DNA from: Euptelea pleiosperma
Taxonomy: Eukaryota > Streptophyta > Magnoliopsida > Ranunculales > Eupteleaceae
Length of the DNA: 64,000 bases
NCBI GenBank assembly: GCA_035048495.1
Contig: CM068552.1
Location: 17,050,753 to 17,114,752 of the forward strand
Direction of reading: 5' to 3'
Shown here piece by piece: positions 42,134 to 53,910 of this stretch (positions are counted from its first letter, which is position 1; each line of letters begins with the position of its first letter). The notes under the pieces were generated by a model, which was not told the DNA's origin, did not search any database, and was given only the letters and a program-made list of their open reading frames with translations. Both the position numbers and the translations under genes were made by a program.

Positions 42134-43345
42134 TATCCAGCCAGAAAAAGATAAGGAAAAATTAAAAAAACAAAAAAATGAAAGAAAAAAAAGAAAGCAA
42201 ATGAAGGGAAAGAAGGAAGCCATGATAATGCTTTGTGGGCTGTGTAGAAGCGAACACCTCTTGTACCAGTATGAAGAAAACTTTAGAGGGATAAAAAGAA
42301 AGACTCCCAAGTGATTGATGGGAAAAGGGTTGGGGCTTGTTAAGAAGGTTTGTATTATAAGTAGTTAACATTTATTTTTACCAAATTTGTGTTTCTCTTG
42401 TAGATTATTAATGTTGCTGCCTATAATTGTTGGGTCATTGGAAAATTCAATCATCAGATCAGAAGTGTGGCCAATGTGAATTTTATGGTTCTTAATTGCT
42501 CTTTCCCTTGATGGTTGGTTGAAGTACTTCATAGCTCATACAGGGAAGCTTTTGTGGAGTGGTGTGAGTGTCAGGATGGGAAGATGGAAGCTGTACTCAG
42601 TTGCCCCGCAATCCGATTCCAGGACTGCATCTATTCTGATCTCTGTAACTTTTGGCTGTCTAGGAGTTCAATTGATCATATGGTTAGGATTATTCAATTG
42701 CTATTATTGGGGAGTACAATTAATCAGTCTCAATTGTGGTATGGATGAGTGCCACCAATCACATCCTGCACAGATGGTATATGTTTGGAAGTTTCTTGTC
42801 AATCAAGGGAAGAGCATTGTTTGAAAACTTCATGTCCGTCTCTGTTGTACCGACGATTATTAGGTGGTTGCATTTCCTTTGTTTTTGTTTTAGCTGCTTG
42901 TTTTGCCTCGGCTCTTGGTAGATCATCTCGACCTCTTTAGCTTTGGCTTCTGTCTTAGATGTTTTAAGTTATAATCAGTCTTCTTTATACCAAGTGAAAA
43001 AAATGTAAACGTTTGCAGATAAAGAAAGCAAAAGAGTGACGATACCATGGAGAAATTAATAAAAGTTCTTGGACAAATTATGCAAGTACTTTTGTACGAG
43101 TCCGATTTTGCTCACGCTCACCATTGTCTAGATGAGCCATGTGACACGCTCTTAGAGACCACTGGCCATTTTGATACTTAGCTTTTCTCTAGATGGACCT
43201 ACAGATATAAAATCAGCCTGAGTGGTGACTTCTAACCCTTGGGTTTGAGTCTTTTTCATATATTGATTTTCATCTGTGGGACTGTAGCAGTATTTGGGTT
43301 ACTCAGATCCAATGGTTAGAAATCGCCAATGTAACATAGGACCAC
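42134..43345. other. 3' untranslated and downstream DNA of the MACPF gene, with LINE tail
   Basis: The 3' UTR probably covers the first few hundred bases. Between 42880 and 43010 lies a passage (GGTAGATCATCTCGACCTCT) like the 3' end of the local LINEs, probably a truncated LINE tail. AATAAA occurs at 43058-43063 but I cannot say it is used. At 43130-43340 there is a copy of the dispersed repeat described at 55.3-56.7 kb. Confidence 0.45.
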
Positions 43346-43758
43346 CCAAGGATGGGCCAAGCATCCTACTGGTCAGGAGTTTCTAAGACTACCGGACTCC
43401 TTTTGTACTTGCCTGAAGTACAATTTTATTCTATGGAAGGAACACACAAGGGCACAAGTTTAGCACAGGGACGCCTAAAAGGATCGCCCCTCAATTCTTC
43501 TTATAAAAAATACCAAGTTAATAATAAAAAAAAGAAGGATGCAGCTTCATCACATAGTTACCAGGAAACTCCTTTCCCAGTTGAGATGGCGTTTCCCATT
43601 AATGAACCAATGAGTGCAGACACATGGGGTGTGGGACTCACCAAAAGATTTTATGATTAGCTTTTATTGAGTAAGAATCTCACTTATCCATTGGTTTATA
43701 CATTTAGTAAAACCAACATCTTCACTTTAACATCATCCCTATCATGCCAATAAATAAA

Positions 43759-43963
43759 GGGTTGGGCTCAGGGGAACCCCTTTTTCTGACCCCGGAAGTC
43801 GTGTGCTCGGCCGTGGATTCCGTGAATCCAACAGTTGTTGACATTCACTTTTTACCAGCCCCCAACAGTTGTTGACATTCACTTTTTACCAGCGCTCAAC
43901 CACCATTGGATTGGTGAAATCCACGGCCGAGCACACGACTCCCAAGAGGGAACTCCTGGGCGA
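43759..43963. mobile_element. Palindromic MITE with duplicated loop
   Basis: The left arm GGGTTGGGCTCAGGGGAACC...GTGTGCTCGGCCGTGGATTC and the inverted right arm pair closely. The 31-bp loop segment CCAACAGTTGTTGACATTCA plus CTTTTTACCAG occurs twice in tandem (43829-43890). Same family as 26.9, 33.2 and 5.0 kb. The right boundary is approximate. Confidence 0.65.
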
Positions 43964-44411
43964 GTGCTCAAAATTTTAATGTTAAGATGTGTATGGTTAC
44001 CACATGAAAGTTTTCTAGACGTCCATTCTTAGGTCGAACTTTTGAGCCAGAACTTTTATAGACGTTTATAGGCAAGAAATTTCTCTACAATCTTTTCTAA
44101 GGCGTTACAAATATTGCGCTGATTAGATAGTTGATATCACTTCATTAGATTGGTTTTTGACATAGGAAATCTCATAAGTTACCCCAATACGATGGCGACA
44201 TGTGGATATAAGACCCACCAATCACTAGGTACCATACATTTTCCATGTCATTTCCATCACCGTCTCCTCGCCCTTTTTCCATCGTCTTTTCCTATTTTCC
44301 GCATGATTTTTTAGGAGTCGTTTCCCATTTCCGTCGTGTATAGTTTCTCGCATTCGTTTTCTTGTTTGGCAAATATGGTTCACTCTAAGAAGAGATGCAC
44401 CATTATACATA

Positions 44412-44439
44412 CTAGGGGGCGGCACGTGCATTGCACGTG
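44412..44439 (-). mobile_element. Helitron 3' end
   Basis: On the minus strand: the perfect hairpin CACGTGCA-A-TGCACGTG, seven bases, then CTAG followed by T. A hairpin close to a terminal CTRR next to T is the Helitron 3' signature. The element would extend to higher coordinates, into or past the membrane-protein gene region; its 5' TC end was not located. Confidence 0.5.
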
Positions 44440-44809
44440 AGTGAGCGTCTTGTGAAGCTCGTGTGAGGGGTGTGCCCCAACCCGGGTTTTGGCTTTAAAG
44501 TAGTATAGATAGATAGATATTATTCATTGCTTGGTATTACTTTTGCCTTTCCTATTGCTATAAAGTGGCTTGGATGGGAGCAAAGTATGACCAATTTGAT
44601 CCAATTCTTCAATGGGCCCCCAGTGTGAGAGGACCCAACTGGTAATTTATTACATAAAGGTATACTTTTTGAACTCTTTTAAAAAATTCAACTCTAAATT
44701 TTGAAAAAAGTGGGGCCCACTAAAAAATGGGCCCCACATGGTTACAGATAACACAGCCCAGAGATCATATCAACTATATGATATTTATATATTTGTGTAC
44801 ATATGATGG

Positions 44810-45464
44810 CTAAGGAGATGCAAAACCATGATCATGTGAAGGCCAACTTATCCCTTCTCTTGGGCAGGAGAGAGGAGCTGGTTGGGCAATGAAGGTGGGA
44901 CAATGTTGCCCTGGCATCAAAACTGATAAATTGGACCAGTACGACGTCGACACCTGTCATCAATCCCCAATAATGGAGGTCAGTTTACAAAACTAAAATA
45001 AAGTTTAGAGGATAAGGATCTGTTTGGATAAAAAAAAAAAAAAAAATGGCCCCACAATTAATAAAACTGCTCTTAATGAAAATAACTAGCAATATCAACC
45101 TTAAAGAAGTCCAGCGGTTTAAGGTGGATGGCAGTAAGGAAAAACTTACATTTTGTGGATTTGCAAGTTTCTCCGGTGTATGAATTCGATCCCGCATTGT
45201 ACCCGATTCCAAGGACCCATCGGCTGCGTGTCGAGGTGACATCGAAGACGATCTTGACCTCAACAAATGTTCAAAGATGGCCATGATAAGAAACATGGAT
45301 ACTAAGATTGCAGTGGCAACGAAACCGAAAGCGATGGCATTCAATGACATCCCAAAATTCTTCAACGCGGCTTCCCGGTCTGATCCTCCCGTCTGAGATG
45401 TGCTTGGGTTGGCACTAGTATAAACACTCCATGACTTGGGTCTTGCGGAGCCGAAGTCGTTCAT
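44810..45464 (-). CDS. Conserved plant single-pass membrane protein, function unknown (2 exons)
   Basis: Exon 1 runs 45464-45150 (105 codons from ATG). The donor AAT|GTAAGTT leads to an intron of 196 bp. Exon 2 runs 44953-44810, after GACAG, to TAG. The product is 152 residues. A polar Ser/Thr-rich start is followed by a hydrophobic helix at about residues 43-66 (IAFGFVATAILVSMFLIMAI), then a basic, Ser-rich stretch that favours a cytosolic tail. The C-terminal exon has LSVLMPGQHCPTFIAQPAPL and CPREGISWPSHDH. I recognise it as a small conserved plant protein without assigned function; I know no symbol. No signal peptide is evident. It runs tail-to-tail with the MACPF gene. Both exons are open and splice sites are canonical, so it looks functional. 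Confidence 0.8.
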
Positions 45465-47560
45465 GATGGTTAATCGGAGTCTTATCTTCCTGTGATTGCA
45501 GTCTTTATCTTTATAGATTTTTCGATATGTATCGATATGGGGCTAATAAAAGCCTCAAATCAAGAAATTCATTAGAGATTGAAATTTTTCGACAACTTAG
45601 ATCCCGAAAGCTATTCGGAGGTATGTCACTATGGCTGCAACTGTCGGTTCAACCACTTATCGGCCACTACCTATCAGCCCAAGTAAAACATTCAGATTAA
45701 AATAGATAAAATGTAATCAAATTTTGAAAAAAAAAAAAAAAAAAAAAAAAGAAAGGGAGGAGGAATGGATGGGGGATTGATAGTAAAACTGTAAAACTCA
45801 CATGAACTACAAATGATATAAATCTAGAAGTTTGAAGAGTGACAAATAAGAACATCAGTCAAAAAGGAATAAGGAAAGAAGAAAAACACTAAAAAGATTG
45901 ACACTTCCATCTCCAATTTTGTTTTTTTTTGGATTTGGTTTCTCTCCAACCAAAATTTTGTCTAATTAACTAAATTGCCAAAATGGGTTTTAGCCTGTAG
46001 CTCAATTTGATGATTCTCCATGAGGTTGTGGGGTTCTTCACCCTATCAAAAATGGGGAAAAAAAAAAAGAAAAAAAATGAGCTTAAATTTGCCAAATGTG
46101 TTTCATATGGTAAACTAACATGGCGTAAAATATAAAAAGATAGTATATTTGCCAACTCGCTAGAGGCTCGAGAAACAAAGAGAAGATGTGTACGAACGAG
46201 ATATCCAGCGACAAGAAGAAGGAAAAAGATTGAATAGAGGAATTTTCGAGCATTTGGTGATCTCAGATGTGTCTTTATCAATGGAACGCGCCGTTGATCA
46301 AGAATTTCGATTTTTGGGAAGTATTAAAATCATCCATTAAGAAGGGTTTCAATGATCAAATGGGGCACGACCCATAAATAAAGGATCACCCAACATGGTA
46401 AAAAAAATTAGGATATTCGCCAATCGAAGGGTGCACGACACAAGAAACCCGCCGAAGGAGCAAGGAAAATGATGAGTTAGTAATGAAAATAGAATAAATA
46501 GGAGTGAATCCATGACCAAAATTCAAGTATGGATACCTCCAATCCTTGAGAACACAGGAGAATTACAGTAAAGACTCTAAAGCATCAAACAGTAATGTGT
46601 GCACAGGTCTGAACGACAAATCGGAACGATCTCCCAGCAACAGTGGCATTGACATGGAACCATAAATTAATCCGGATTTCCATTTCAGCTTCCAAGCAGC
46701 ATAAAATTAGTACACAATACACATATCGACAATCCCCGACACCAAGAAAGCGAAATTCTCTCCCATGGTGTCCTCATTTTGTGAAATTTTCGATGCAGCA
46801 TGGGCGTAAAGAATCTCAATTCAATGAATAAAGATTGAGATAGCTAAAAAAAAAAAGACAAATAAGTAAACAAACCTGATCCTTTGGAGAGACGATCGAG
46901 CTGTAAAACCATGGTCGTCGGGGTCGATTTTATCCCTGCCTTTCCTATAGCTTAACTACCATGAAAGGAACACACTGGCATCATTCTCATTTCTCCAAGC
47001 AATACTTAAAGAAGCTGCTGAACCCAACTAGATTTTTTACTTCTAACTGTAATTCACAACTGCATTTTGTGTCTTGTTATATAAAAACTATGTGAAAAAT
47101 CTTTGAAGAACAGAAAGAAAAGTGTGCTGATATGTTGGTAATTTCCAAGGTTGGTGTACATTTTCAAAATTCTGGTAAAAGCAATAGCTTCAAGACCATT
47201 AATAAGGTATTGTCAAGGTAAAATGGGCTGTGTCCTACATAATCACCCACTACATGAAAAAAGAAAAGCTGGTTTGAGAAAATATATAATAAAACATTTA
47301 AATGTTGCTGCCAGTCGGGCATGAAATCAAGTGGGTCATTCTCAAGATCCGGCTGCCCAATCCAGACCTGTGTTTGTGGGTTTGGATCCTTAAGATGAAT
47401 CCGAATAAAAAAGCGGGTTGGGAATTGATTTGTGGAGTCTGTATTTCAGATCCAAATTGGGTTCATATTCTGTGTTTGGATGCTCGGATCCTGGTCTGGG
47501 TTTTTTGACCCTGATCGGATCCCTAAAATGCGGTATTTTGCCTTGACCTATATGTTAAAC
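45465..47560. other. Upstream region of the membrane-protein gene; no further gene
   Basis: Holds the promoter and 5' untranslated sequence of the minus-strand gene, not resolvable by eye. A poly(A) run lies at 45728-45750. At 47340-47530 a GGATCCGG/GGGTTTGGATCC-rich stretch has the look of a degenerate hexamer-type repeat. Confidence 0.45.
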
Positions 47561-48022
47561 AACCATTTACCCTAAAAGATAAACTTGTTGGGGAAAGGCA
47601 AAGTAACTATATATACCAACGGGTAGTCGGGCAAACACAACATATGCGTGGGAACACATCATCCGATAGCACTCCCCCTCAGCGGGAGTACACTCCACTA
47701 GAGATTCAACCCGCGACCTCCCAGGCCTTAAGGCAACCATTTACCCCAAAAGATCGACATGTAGGGGAAAGGCGAAGCAACTATGTATAACAATGGGTCG
47801 TCGGGCCAACACAACACGTGCACGGGAACACATCATCCGCTAACACGCCTCCTTAGCGGGAGTACACTCCACTGGAGACTTGAACCCGCAACCACCTAGG
47901 CCTTAAGGCAACCATTTACCCCAAAAGATCGACTTGTTGGGGAAAAGGCGAAGCAACTATGTATAACAACGGGTCGTCTGGCCAACACAACACATGCTCG
48001 AGAACACACCATCTGCTAACAC
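47561..48022. repeat. 175-bp tandem repeat, about 2.6 units
   Basis: Units start with AACCATTTACCC(C/T)AAAAGAT at 47561, 47735 and 47910, spacing 174 and 175 bp. Each holds AACACATCATCCG and CGGGAGTACACTCCACT, then GCCTTAAGG at its end. The last unit stops at about 48022. Flanks are unrelated. Confidence 0.85.
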
Positions 48023-48535
48023 TATATGTGGACCTAAACCGTAAATTTGTCCATAGGTCAGGCTCATATCAAGTAATACAGATGGTGGGTCAGGCTTAGA
48101 TCCTATAATATGGAGCGATGCACCGATGTTGGATCCAGAACTAAGTCTCGAGGATCCGACCCAATTTCATGCAGTATATATGGTACAATTTAATTTTTGT
48201 TTTTTTGTTTTTTAAATTTCTAAATGGCATTCAAAATGGATAAGAATGTGATAAAGACCCATAAAAATTTGCATTGCCAAAAGTGAGTCAAGGTTGTTGG
48301 AATGTTGGATATCTTACCATGATTTTGGAGAAGAAAGAAATGGGGGATTGTGACAAAAGAAGCAAAGAGCACAAAAAATACCCTGTTGAGAGGATCCCAC
48401 AACTTTTGTTAGGAACACAAAAGCTACTACCAAAATCAACAAAGCTACTACCAAAATCAAAAGATCCACAAATTTTCACAAGGAATAACAAGAAAGCAAT
48501 CTACACTGGGAACAATTTAGGTCTAATCACCACAC

Positions 48536-48537
48536 GC

Positions 48538-48569
<32 letters not shown>

Positions 48570-48572
48570 TCA
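48536..48572. repeat. (CT)n followed by (CA)n microsatellite
   Basis: About ten CT units then five CA units in one run, a compound dinucleotide repeat. Confidence 0.9.
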
Positions 48573-49009
48573 ATCATAGCAATATAGCAAAACACCCTTT
48601 GCTTCAAAGAATCAAATTATGCTACAAACCAATAGAAGCAATTATTACAAAGATAAAATTGGAAAGAAGAAGCTTTTTTTCTTTCTTTTTTTCCCAAAGC
48701 ACTGAGCATCCTTTGTCAACCAGACAATCAGTATGTCTGAGAAAGAAATGAAAGCCTACCTAAACCTAATCCAAGCAACCCCAGATGAAATCACAAATAA
48801 TGTACTTTATCCATGCCAAAATAACCTTAAAATCTCTTCTCTTTAATTATTAAACAGCTGAATAAAAAAAATTACAGTGACCAAACTGTTCCTTTTATAT
48901 TCAACATATATTAGATATTGTAGGGACATTTTTTAGAAAAAAAAATGTCAAAATACGACACTGGCCCTAAAAGATTTCGTGCGTCATAATAATAGAGTAT
49001 TTATGTATA
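48573..49009. other. Intergenic, nothing recognised
   Basis: AT-rich, with no coding sequence or element boundary seen until the Helitron end at 49010. Confidence 0.5.
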
Positions 49010-49038
49010 CTAGTAGGTCCACACATGCGTTGTACGTG
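49010..49038 (-). mobile_element. Helitron 3' end, degraded hairpin
   Basis: Minus strand: CACGTACAACGCATGTG, an imperfect hairpin, then TGGACCTAG next to T. Same layout as at 44412-44439 but with mismatches in the stem. The partner 5' end was not found. Confidence 0.4.
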
Positions 49039-49284
49039 GTCGAATATTAGAGTTGGACTGAAAACATGGATAATTAGTTAAACGAAAATGTTTGAATCAG
49101 AATATGAACGAAAGACGGTTGCATGCAGAAAAGTACATGGGTGCGGCTTGAATAAGAATCTGAAGAACATAAAAGTTTCAGCCTCGTAGAAAATGACGTA
49201 CGGCAAGCAAAGAGTGAGTGTAACAATGTTAATCAGAACATAGAGAGGGATTGCACAGAACCCTAACCGATCCATTAAAAGAAA

Positions 49285-50144
49285 GGGAATTTTTGACATC
49301 CCCCCATGTTATCTTTAAAATTTAACATACCCCCCTACAACTTGAAAAAGCTGACATACCCCCTTATGACTTGGTCCACTGTCATTTGATCAGTGTTGAC
49401 CCGAGTTGACTACCTAATTTTGTATTAAATGGCAAAAATGCCCTTGTCTTCAACCTTAGAACAAGGGTTTGGGCGAAAACCCAAACTCCAAATCAAACGG
49501 CTGTGATGGACGGCCGGCCAAGAGATTCCAATGGGTTGGCCGCCTATCACCGGCGACCAACCCACCGGAGTCTCATGGCCGGCTGGCCACCACTTCGGCA
49601 ATAATTTAAAACCCAAGGTTAAAAAAAAAAAAAAAACATAAAGCATACAATTTTAGTTTTAAATTTTTCATTAACAAAAATGAAAAATAAGACAAAGCAA
49701 TTTATATTTTAAGCTTTTGAGATGTGGATTTTGGAAAGATGGGTTCTCCCAATTTTAAAATTTTATTCTACAATAAAATCCATAAAAAAAAATCCCATTC
49801 ATTCATGAGTTTTATTTATTTTTTGGGGTTTTTTCTTCTCAATATTTGTTTAATTCAACAAAAAAAAAATCTCAAGTTTACCAACATGAGTTTTAATTTT
49901 TATTTTTAACCTCCTCTTTTCATGCTTGATTTGGGGTATGGATTTTGGCCTAAACCCAAACCCTTGATCTAATGTTGAAGATAAGGGCACTTTCGTCCTT
50001 TAATACAAAATTAGGTAGTCAACTCAGGTCAACACTGGTCAAATGACAGTGGACCGAGTCATAAGGGGGTATGTCAGCTTTTTCAAATTGTGGGGGGGTA
50101 TGTCAAATTTTAAAGATAACATGGGGGGTATGTCAAAAATTCCC
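49285..50144. mobile_element. Mutator-like non-autonomous element with about 200-bp terminal inverted repeats
   Basis: 860 bp between exact 9-bp direct repeats TAAAAGAAA (49276-49284, 50145-50153). Left and right arms (49285 to about 49495, and about 49935-50144 inverted) agree almost base for base, starting GGGAATTTTTGACAT and including AACTTGAAAAAGCTGACATA and GTTGACTACCTAATTTTGTA. The middle of about 440 bp has no transposase. Long TIRs plus a 9-bp duplication define a Mutator-like element. Confidence 0.9.
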
Positions 50145-50153
50145 TAAAAGAAA

Positions 50154-51646
50154 TTTATAAAGAAGAAGAAAAATTAAATCTAGAGGAAGAAGGAATGTCG
50201 TGGAAGAAGGAAAGACTAATTTCTATTTTTTTAATTATAATGGGAGAAAGAAAGTTGTGGGAGAAGGAAAGTCTCAAATCGTGGTAGTAGAAAATGGTAT
50301 AACAGTCATAAAAAGAATTCTAATAAAAGGAATAAGAAAGAAGCAACATGGTTCATCAATCTACCAAATAATAGGAAGACTCAATTTGGTTATTTTCAAT
50401 AAAGCAAAATCTCCTTTCTTTAATTTTAATTTGAAATACCCAATTCATGAATTTGGATGAAGATGTTTATTTCCCATCCGATTCATTTTCCTAAAGAGAA
50501 AGGGTCCCAGGAATAGATAGAAAGTATATAAAGTAGAGGTTGGAAATAAATTGCAGCATGTTTTCTTTTATCAGTTTTTTTTTTTTTAATCAAGATATCC
50601 CATATAACAGGCATGAATAACGTCAATTATCGAAAACTGACGTAGAAAAATAAAACAAAATGGATCAAAAGGTACAAAATTAATAGAAAAATGTTAAGCG
50701 GGGGCTAGATCCTAGATCAATAGTGGCCACATGTGGGTGGTAGGTTCACATAGACCCGGGAAAATTTTGCCTCTCACAATTCTTGACTGAAAGGGGTCAT
50801 GCAAAACCAAGTCCTCTGGTCTATATATGGTAGGGGTGGGGTCTTTGGAAACCCTAGTTTTGTGTACTTATTGTCTGATCCGACTTCATCTAATCGTCAG
50901 AACCTTGATAGAACCCTCTTCTAAGCCTTTATATAGTTTGGGTCATAACATTTCACACGCTTCCAAGGCTGACGTCCACAATGACCTAGTTTGGGCCATA
51001 ACATTCCACCACACTTCCAAGGCTGACGTCCACAGTGGCCCACTCTGAGGCGGCTTTCACTTCGGTATCCATTTTTCTCATTTTTTTTTATGAGTGGGCT
51101 CCAGCATTTATTTAGTAGTACCCTATTTTCTCTTTTTGAACAAATCCCCAGATAGTCATTTCCACAGGACGCCCCTCCCGTAACTTGAACCCTTGACGTG
51201 GGGTTGGCTCTGATACCAAATGTTAGGAACCTAACCAATACTCCAAAAGCACATAGGTGATAGTGGAGGAGAAAGCTAATTAAGCCCTTGTAAAGTTTGG
51301 GTCATAACAGGTCCCCACAAAGTGATCTTTCAACCCGATTGGCTAATTTCAACAAACCAAATCCATATGTGCGATAACTCAAAATCTATCTTAAAATATT
51401 GATTTCATCGTAATCAATCATTAGATTTCAAAAATGATATATTTTCAATTAATATTTCGGGGAAAAAAAACCTAATATACTATTTTTCACATAAATTATA
51501 GCTTGTGTTTTCAAATAACAAAGAAATTTGTTCCATTGGAAAATACTCGATATATTTCAACTTTACCAATTTCATTTGGTTTTGACTCAAAAAATGATTT
51601 TCCTATTGAAAAAGACCAAAATACCTCCATGCGTTACCCGACCCTA
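50154..51646. other. Intergenic; a short imperfect direct repeat and an LTR-like tail
   Basis: GGGCCATAACATTCCACCAC / GGGTCATAACATTTCACACG passages repeat at about 50938 and 50991 and again near 51297. Near 51205-51225 GGCTCTGATACCAAATGTTA resembles a primer-binding-site/LTR junction on the minus strand. No coding sequence is supported. Confidence 0.4.
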
Positions 51647-51894
51647 AATTCCAGGAACAGCTTCTATGCGCCAGGGCCGCACAGACCAAACAAAACGACC
51701 CAGCTCAAGTTGTGCCACATAAGCGAAAAAGCAAAAATTAACCGCACCCCTTGACGTAACCCACTAACCTGGATTGCGGTTGTGTTGATAATTGCAAAAG
51801 CTTTTGCTTTTTCGCTGATGTGGCACAACTTGAGGAGGACCGTTTCGTCTGGTCTGTAGGGCCCCTGGCGCGTAGAAGCCGCGCCCCTGAATTC
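51647..51894. repeat. Foldback (hairpin) repeat, arms about 92 bp
   Basis: The left arm contains GCTTCTATGCGCCAGGGCC, CAAGTTGTGCCACATAAGCG and AAAAAGCAAAA. The right arm is its inverse with CAGCGAAAAAGCAAAAGC. The loop is about 65 bp. No clear target duplication. Probably a MITE. Confidence 0.75.
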
Positions 51895-52607
51895 CACACT
51901 TCAAATGAGATTTATGGCTTCATGTCTGAATTCCTTATGAAAAATGCTTTCAAATGAGTACTCCTATATCTATGTTTGGTAAAAATCGATAAATTCTTAA
52001 ATTTACACATGATTGTGGGCCTGATTTCCTTATTGTTTCAGTGCAAAATCAACTTTCCAAAAAATAATCGAGGACTTTTATGAGTATTTTTAGACATTTC
52101 AAGAGTTTAAATGACATTTCCGCGGCTTAAAACGCGGATTATAGATGCCTAACTCCTTCCTACACCATAACCAGATCCCCAAACCCTAGAAGTAACTGTT
52201 TTTCCAGTTGGCAAGTGACCGAGAGTCAAAATAATGATTTTGAGAATGATAATAATCGGTTGTTCGGATTTTCAATTCTATAATCCATGTGGCAACTCCA
52301 TAAACTCTTTTAAATAAAAAAAAAAAAAAAGAAACCCTAAGCAGGTAATTCAACTAAATGAGAAATCGAATCGGACGATCACAATTCATTGTTCTCACAA
52401 GGTCCACAACACTTTTTTGGAATATCATCCTGTCAAATCATGTGCCCTACTTCTTCATGTATAAATGAGTGGCTCTTGTTTCATGTGACACCATTTCAGT
52501 CACACATTACATGAGAAAAAATTTCCAGACCCACTGGTAGGTGGGTCCCACACTTATGATCAATATATGTGAACCTGACCTATATTGCATGTGGACCCTA
52601 TATTTTT

Positions 52608-52951
52608 GTGCTTTAGTTTTAAACCCTTTTTAAAATTGGTTAAGGATCAGAGGACACAAATTTTGACACAAAATTTCACACCAATTTTGAGGTACCCACA
52701 TGGCTGATTTTTGGTGAGATGATCTCCTCACCATATAGATCACCCCTACAAAAAATCAGCCCATTCTGAAATTTCTAACCCCATTTGTGCTTCAGTTTTA
52801 AACCCTTTTTAAAATTGGTTAAGGATCAGAGGACACAAAATTTCACACCAATTTTGAGGTACCCACATGGCTGATTTTTGGTGAGATGATCTCCTCACCA
52901 TATAGATCACCCCTACAAAAAATCAGCCCATTCTGAAATTTCTAACCCCAT
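52608..52951. repeat. Tandem duplication, unit about 179 bp
   Basis: GTGCTT(T/C)AGTTTTAAACCCT starts at 52608 and 52787. The copies are nearly identical, including GGTGAGATGATCTCCTCACC and the CCCATTCTGAAATTTCTAAC end; the second lacks about 13 bp (TTTTGACACAAA region). High identity points to a recent duplication. Confidence 0.85.
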
Positions 52952-53637
52952 AAAATGTGAGTTTCCATTTACCGATAAAAAATAGACGGTCCATAATTCT
53001 TCAACTTGTAAACCAGGCTACGGATATCAGAATGATTTGAATTTTTGCGAGGGTGATCTCCTCACCATAGAGACCATCCTCACCAAAAAAACAACCTATT
53101 CCAAACTTCTAATTTATATATTGGCCCCACCAATTTTTTGGTGTGAAATTTTGTGTCAATTAAAATTTGTGTCCCCTGATCCTGACCCTTTAAAATTAAA
53201 TTCTAATCAAATAAATAAATAAATGAAATAAAAGCATTTGGAAAGTGTGTGTTGTAGGAATTGAAACTTCAACTACTTAAATGAATAATAATAATGATAT
53301 GTACACAAATTAAGTTGCAAGAGAGACCTAAAACCATAAGTGAAGTATGAATCCCACATTAATTTGAAGAGTTTTATAAGCTATCATTTCCACTTGAATG
53401 TAATTACTAAACGCGCACATGCGATCCAATTATATACGTGTGCACGTGGGTCCGTTAGGTGCGATATCGTCGACAACGAGTGCGCGAGTCCAGACTTAGT
53501 TGAATCTCGGGGATAGGATTGATTCGAGAAACTACCATTATCATTAACATTATCACTCATCCAAGTCCAACTTACAAGTTCTCAAATATCACATTATGGC
53601 TCTGTATGGTGATCAACGTAAAGTTTTACGACATTTA

Positions 53638-53910
53638 GGCTCTGTATGGTTGCTCGGAATAAGTTTTCTTAAAATGATTTTATTTGCATGTTAACGTAGT
53701 AAAACTTTTTCTGTATCAACCCTTTCTAACGAGTACAAATTATTTTGTTAGAAAATCAGACACAATGTCAAGAGGTCTAAGGATCAAACCTCTTAGCCAT
53801 CTATTTTTTTCAAGAGGACTATAAATAATAAAACTCAAATTGATCATTTTTATTCAAATAAATCCAACATATTTTTCCGTAAAAACTTTTGTTGATTATC
53901 ATACAGAGCC
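53638..53910. mobile_element. Tourist-like MITE (PIF/Harbinger type), 273 bp
   Basis: Ends GGCTCTGTATGGTTG and, inverted, GGCTCTGTATGATAATC. TTA sits on both sides (53635-53637, 53911-53913). A truncated second end (GGCTCTGTATGGTGATCAAC) lies just left at 53598-53634. Confidence 0.8.

Noticed and set aside
42116..42371. Hydrophobic minus-strand frames after the MACPF stop
   Set aside because: Reverse complement of an A-rich 3' untranslated region; Phe/Leu/Ser-rich by composition only.
45970..46281. 103-codon minus-strand frame upstream of the membrane-protein gene
   Set aside because: Poly-Phe run from a poly(A) tract, no splice or family support.
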